Shown here in pieces: positions 6,907 to 8,485 of a stretch of 8,485 bases of DNA. The notes beneath the pieces are model-generated. The model was given only the letters and a program-made list of their open reading frames with translations, had not been told where the DNA came from and did no database searches. The stretch is from the NCBI GenBank assembly GCA_030609625.1, contig JAUWBX010000047.1:1-8485 (forward strand). Direction: 5' to 3'. Position 1 is the stretch's first letter. Each line of letters begins with the position of its first letter. The DNA comes from Phycisphaerae bacterium. GTDB taxonomy: Bacteria > Planctomycetota > Phycisphaerae > Sedimentisphaerales > Anaerobacaceae. The translations under genes and the position numbers were made by a program.

Positions 6907-8265
6907 ATGGCTAAGACGGAGTACCTCACCGCACCCCTCCCATCAAAAAAAACGCCTGCGGGCATTCCCTATATCCTCACTAATGAAACTGCCGAGCGAT
7001 TCAGCTTCTACGGTATGACTTCCATTCTGGTCATATTCATGACGACTCATCTGGTAGCTCGTGATGGCTCTCTTGCCGTCATGGGCGCCGAAAGAGCCAA
7101 AACTTATTTCCATCTGTTCAAAGCCGCGGTCTATTTCACTCCTCTTATCGGCGCGATAATCTCAGACCTATGGTTGGGCAAGTACCGGACGATTCTCTAC
7201 TTCTCCATTGTGTACTGTGTCGGTTTACTGTTGATGGTTCTGGACATTACCCGGCTCGGATTGACTGGAGGACTGATTCTCGTCGCAATCGGCTCCGGTA
7301 TTATCAAGCCCTGCGTCTCGGCCAATGTGGGCGACCAGTTCGGAAAAACAAACAAACATCTGATATCAAAAATGTACAGTTGGTTCTATTTTGCCGTCAA
7401 TCTGGGGGCCTGCGTATCGATGTTGCTTTGTCCCTGGCTCCGGGTTCGCTGCGGAATACGGATAGCTTTCGGTGTCCCGGCGGCGTTGATGCTTATCGCT
7501 ACAATTGCCTTCTGGCTTGGCCAATGGAAATTCGTGCACATACCACCGGCGGGAACTGGTCTTGTCAAGGAGACCTTCACTGGAGATGGATTAAAAATCA
7601 TTAAGAAACTCATTCCGATTTACGTGCTCATTGGCATGTTTTGGTCACTGTTTGACCAGTCACAATCGGCCTGGGTCCTGCAGGCCGAGAGTATGGACCT
7701 CAGGTGGCTCTGGATAACCTGGCTGCCAGACCAGATACAGTTTGTCAATGCGCTTCTGATTATGATAATGATTCCTCTGTTCTCCTATGCGATCTACCCG
7801 GCAATAAACAAGATATTCCCATTAACGCCTCTCCGTAAAATTGGTATCGGAATGTTTGTTGCAGTCTTTTCTTTTGTCCCTCCGGCGCTTGTTGAGGCGC
7901 AGATTGTAGTCGGAACAAAGCCGAGCATCGGCTGGCAATTCTTCGCCTATGTCATTCTAACTGCCGCAGAGATAATGATCTCAATCACCTGTCTGGAGTT
8001 CTCATATACGCAGGCGACAAAGAAGATGAAGTCTTTTATTATGGCAGTCTTTCTCCTGTCGATTTCACTCGGAAATGCCTTCACCGCCGTGGTCAATGTC
8101 ATAATTATAAATGAAGACGGCTCCAGCAAGCTTGCCGGGCCCAGCTACTACTGGTTCTTCACAATCGCGATGCTGGTCACAGCAATACTATTTATTCCAG
8201 TCGCTAAACGCTATCGTGTAAAAGACTACATCCAGGATGAGGCCCCGGCAGAATCTTCAACCTGA
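6907..8265 (+). CDS. POT/PTR2 family proton-coupled peptide transporter
   Basis: This 452-residue MFS-fold inner-membrane carrier should import di- and tripeptides with protons. The proton-coupling motif is intact as ETAERFSFYG (Glu27, Glu30, Arg31). The PTR2 signatures follow: GSGIIKPCVSANVGDQF (129-145) and FYFAVNLGA (160-168). FWSLFDQSQSAWVLQA (245-260) corresponds to the FWALFDQQGSRWTLQA block of animal PepT proteins, and EFSYTQATKKMKSFIMA (364-380) is the TM10 block. Only about 24 residues separate helix 6 (about 187-206) from helix 7 (about 231-250), so the extra HA/HB helix pair usual in bacterial POTs appears to be missing. The start at 6907 is chosen for its ribosome binding site and because homology begins soon after. 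The in-frame extension to 6814 (MYYIALLFYK...) looks non-coding. The gene is divergent from the M2-like peptidase gene and ends 22 bp before a GC hairpin. Confidence 0.95.
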   Translation: MAKTEYLTAPLPSKKTPAGIPYILTNETAERFSFYGMTSILVIFMTTHLVARDGSLAVMGAERAKTYFHLFKAAVYFTPLIGAIISDLWLGKYRTILYFSIVYCVGLLLMVLDITRLGLTGGLILVAIGSGIIKPCVSANVGDQFGKTNKHLISKMYSWFYFAVNLGACVSMLLCPWLRVRCGIRIAFGVPAALMLIATIAFWLGQWKFVHIPPAGTGLVKETFTGDGLKIIKKLIPIYVLIGMFWSLFDQSQSAWVLQAESMDLRWLWITWLPDQIQFVNALLIMIMIPLFSYAIYPAINKIFPLTPLRKIGIGMFVAVFSFVPPALVEAQIVVGTKPSIGWQFFAYVILTAAEIMISITCLEFSYTQATKKMKSFIMAVFLLSISLGNAFTAVVNVIIINEDGSSKLAGPSYYWFFTIAMLVTAILFIPVAKRYRVKDYIQDEAPAESST

Positions 8266-8269
8266 CCAC

Positions 8270-8364
8270 ATCGCAAAAAATAGTTAGCCCCCTGCACTGC
8301 AGGGGGTTCTCATTTATACGCAATTCGAATCACGATGCGGCAATCTCAAAAATATTTAGCCCCC
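8270..8364. repeat. Two direct copies of an ATCnCAAAAA..TTAGCCCCC unit
   Basis: Copy 1 (8270-8292) and copy 2 (8343-8364) share ATC-C-AAAAA, an ATA-TTAGCCCCC core, two substitutions and a one-base length difference. Each copy runs into the left arm of a GC hairpin whose inner stem and loop differ. Either a terminator unit was duplicated or both are members of a dispersed hairpin repeat. Confidence 0.5.
8288..8306 (+). terminator. GC hairpin after the POT gene
   Basis: CCCCCTGC (8288-8295), loop ACT, GCAGGGGG (8299-8306): eight perfect GC-rich pairs, extendable by G-T and A-T at the base. It begins 22 bp after the POT stop codon. On the + strand only TTCTCATTT follows, a weak T tract. On the - strand a T-rich run (TATTTTTT) follows after a few bases, so it may work in both directions. 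Confidence 0.6.
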
Positions 8365-8380
8365 AGGCCTGCCCTGGGGG
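8360..8380 (-). terminator. Intrinsic terminator of the right-edge - strand gene
   Basis: CCCCCAGG (8360-8367), loop CCTGC, CCTGGGGG (8373-8380): eight pairs. On the - strand the stem is followed by CTAAATATTTTTG, including five T residues at 8348-8352. It lies 36 bp beyond the stop of the - strand reading frame at 8417, the expected position for its terminator. Confidence 0.6.
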
Positions 8381-8416
8381 GCGTGCAGTTATATTTGAGT
8401 TGTTTCGCGAACGCTC

Positions 8417-8485
8417 TCATAACGCCTTGAGCAAAAGCTCGCGCACGACAATCTTCATCGGCCCGAACTCCTCTCCCGGATGGAC
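8417..8485 (-). CDS. C-terminal end of an unidentified protein (rest outside window)
   Basis: A - strand frame is open from the window edge for 22 codons and ends with TGA at 8417-8419. The visible tail begins VHPGEEFGPM and continues KIVVRELLLKAL, with the look of a genuine folded C terminus: an acidic/Gly-Pro turn followed by an amphipathic helix. A hairpin with a T tract follows at the right distance. I do not recognise the family, and 22 residues are too few to assign a function. The gene converges with the POT gene. Confidence 0.55.
   Translation of the reverse strand, partial: VHPGEEFGPMKIVVRELLLKAL

Noticed and set aside
8270..8380. Start of a CRISPR-like array
   Set aside because: There are only two copies, they are imperfect, and each is part of a terminator-like hairpin; no regular spacers or cas genes are present.

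Overview
This looks like a chromosomal locus from a Gram-negative-type (diderm) bacterium of moderate GC. Evidence for a diderm is a Sec-type leader on one peptidase, a lipoprotein leader on another, and intergenic dispersed repeats. The gene mix (two prokaryotic OPT transporters, an M2-like metallopeptidase and a short-linker POT carrier) and the general style would fit a planctomycete of the Phycisphaerae/Sedimentisphaerales kind. That placement is a weak guess from memory; no marker gene is present.

Left part (1-2716, + strand): the 3' end of an OPT-family oligopeptide transporter gene, a tightly coupled unknown protein with two membrane helices and a helical tail, and a C1B-type cysteine aminopeptidase (PepC/bleomycin hydrolase family) that carries an apparent export signal. 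The three genes read as one operon. It converges on the next block at a short junction (2717-2800) with two imperfect hairpins.

Middle part (2801-6639, - strand): an M2/ACE-like zinc peptidase lipoprotein, followed downstream by a second, complete OPT transporter of 662 aa. The 170-bp gap between them holds two kinds of dispersed-repeat sequence.

Right part (6640-8485): a 267-bp divergent control region with candidate promoters for both directions and two dyads, then a POT-family (PTR2) proton/peptide symporter on the + strand. It ends with a pair of sequence-related GC hairpins and the last 22 codons of an unidentified - strand gene.

Together, five of the six substantial genes handle peptides: two exported or surface peptidases trim them outside the cytoplasm, and three secondary transporters of two unrelated families bring the products in. 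The best reading is a peptide-scavenging locus. Its least explained parts are the 180-aa membrane protein, the modified C-terminal arm of the exported cysteine peptidase, and the operator-like dyads.
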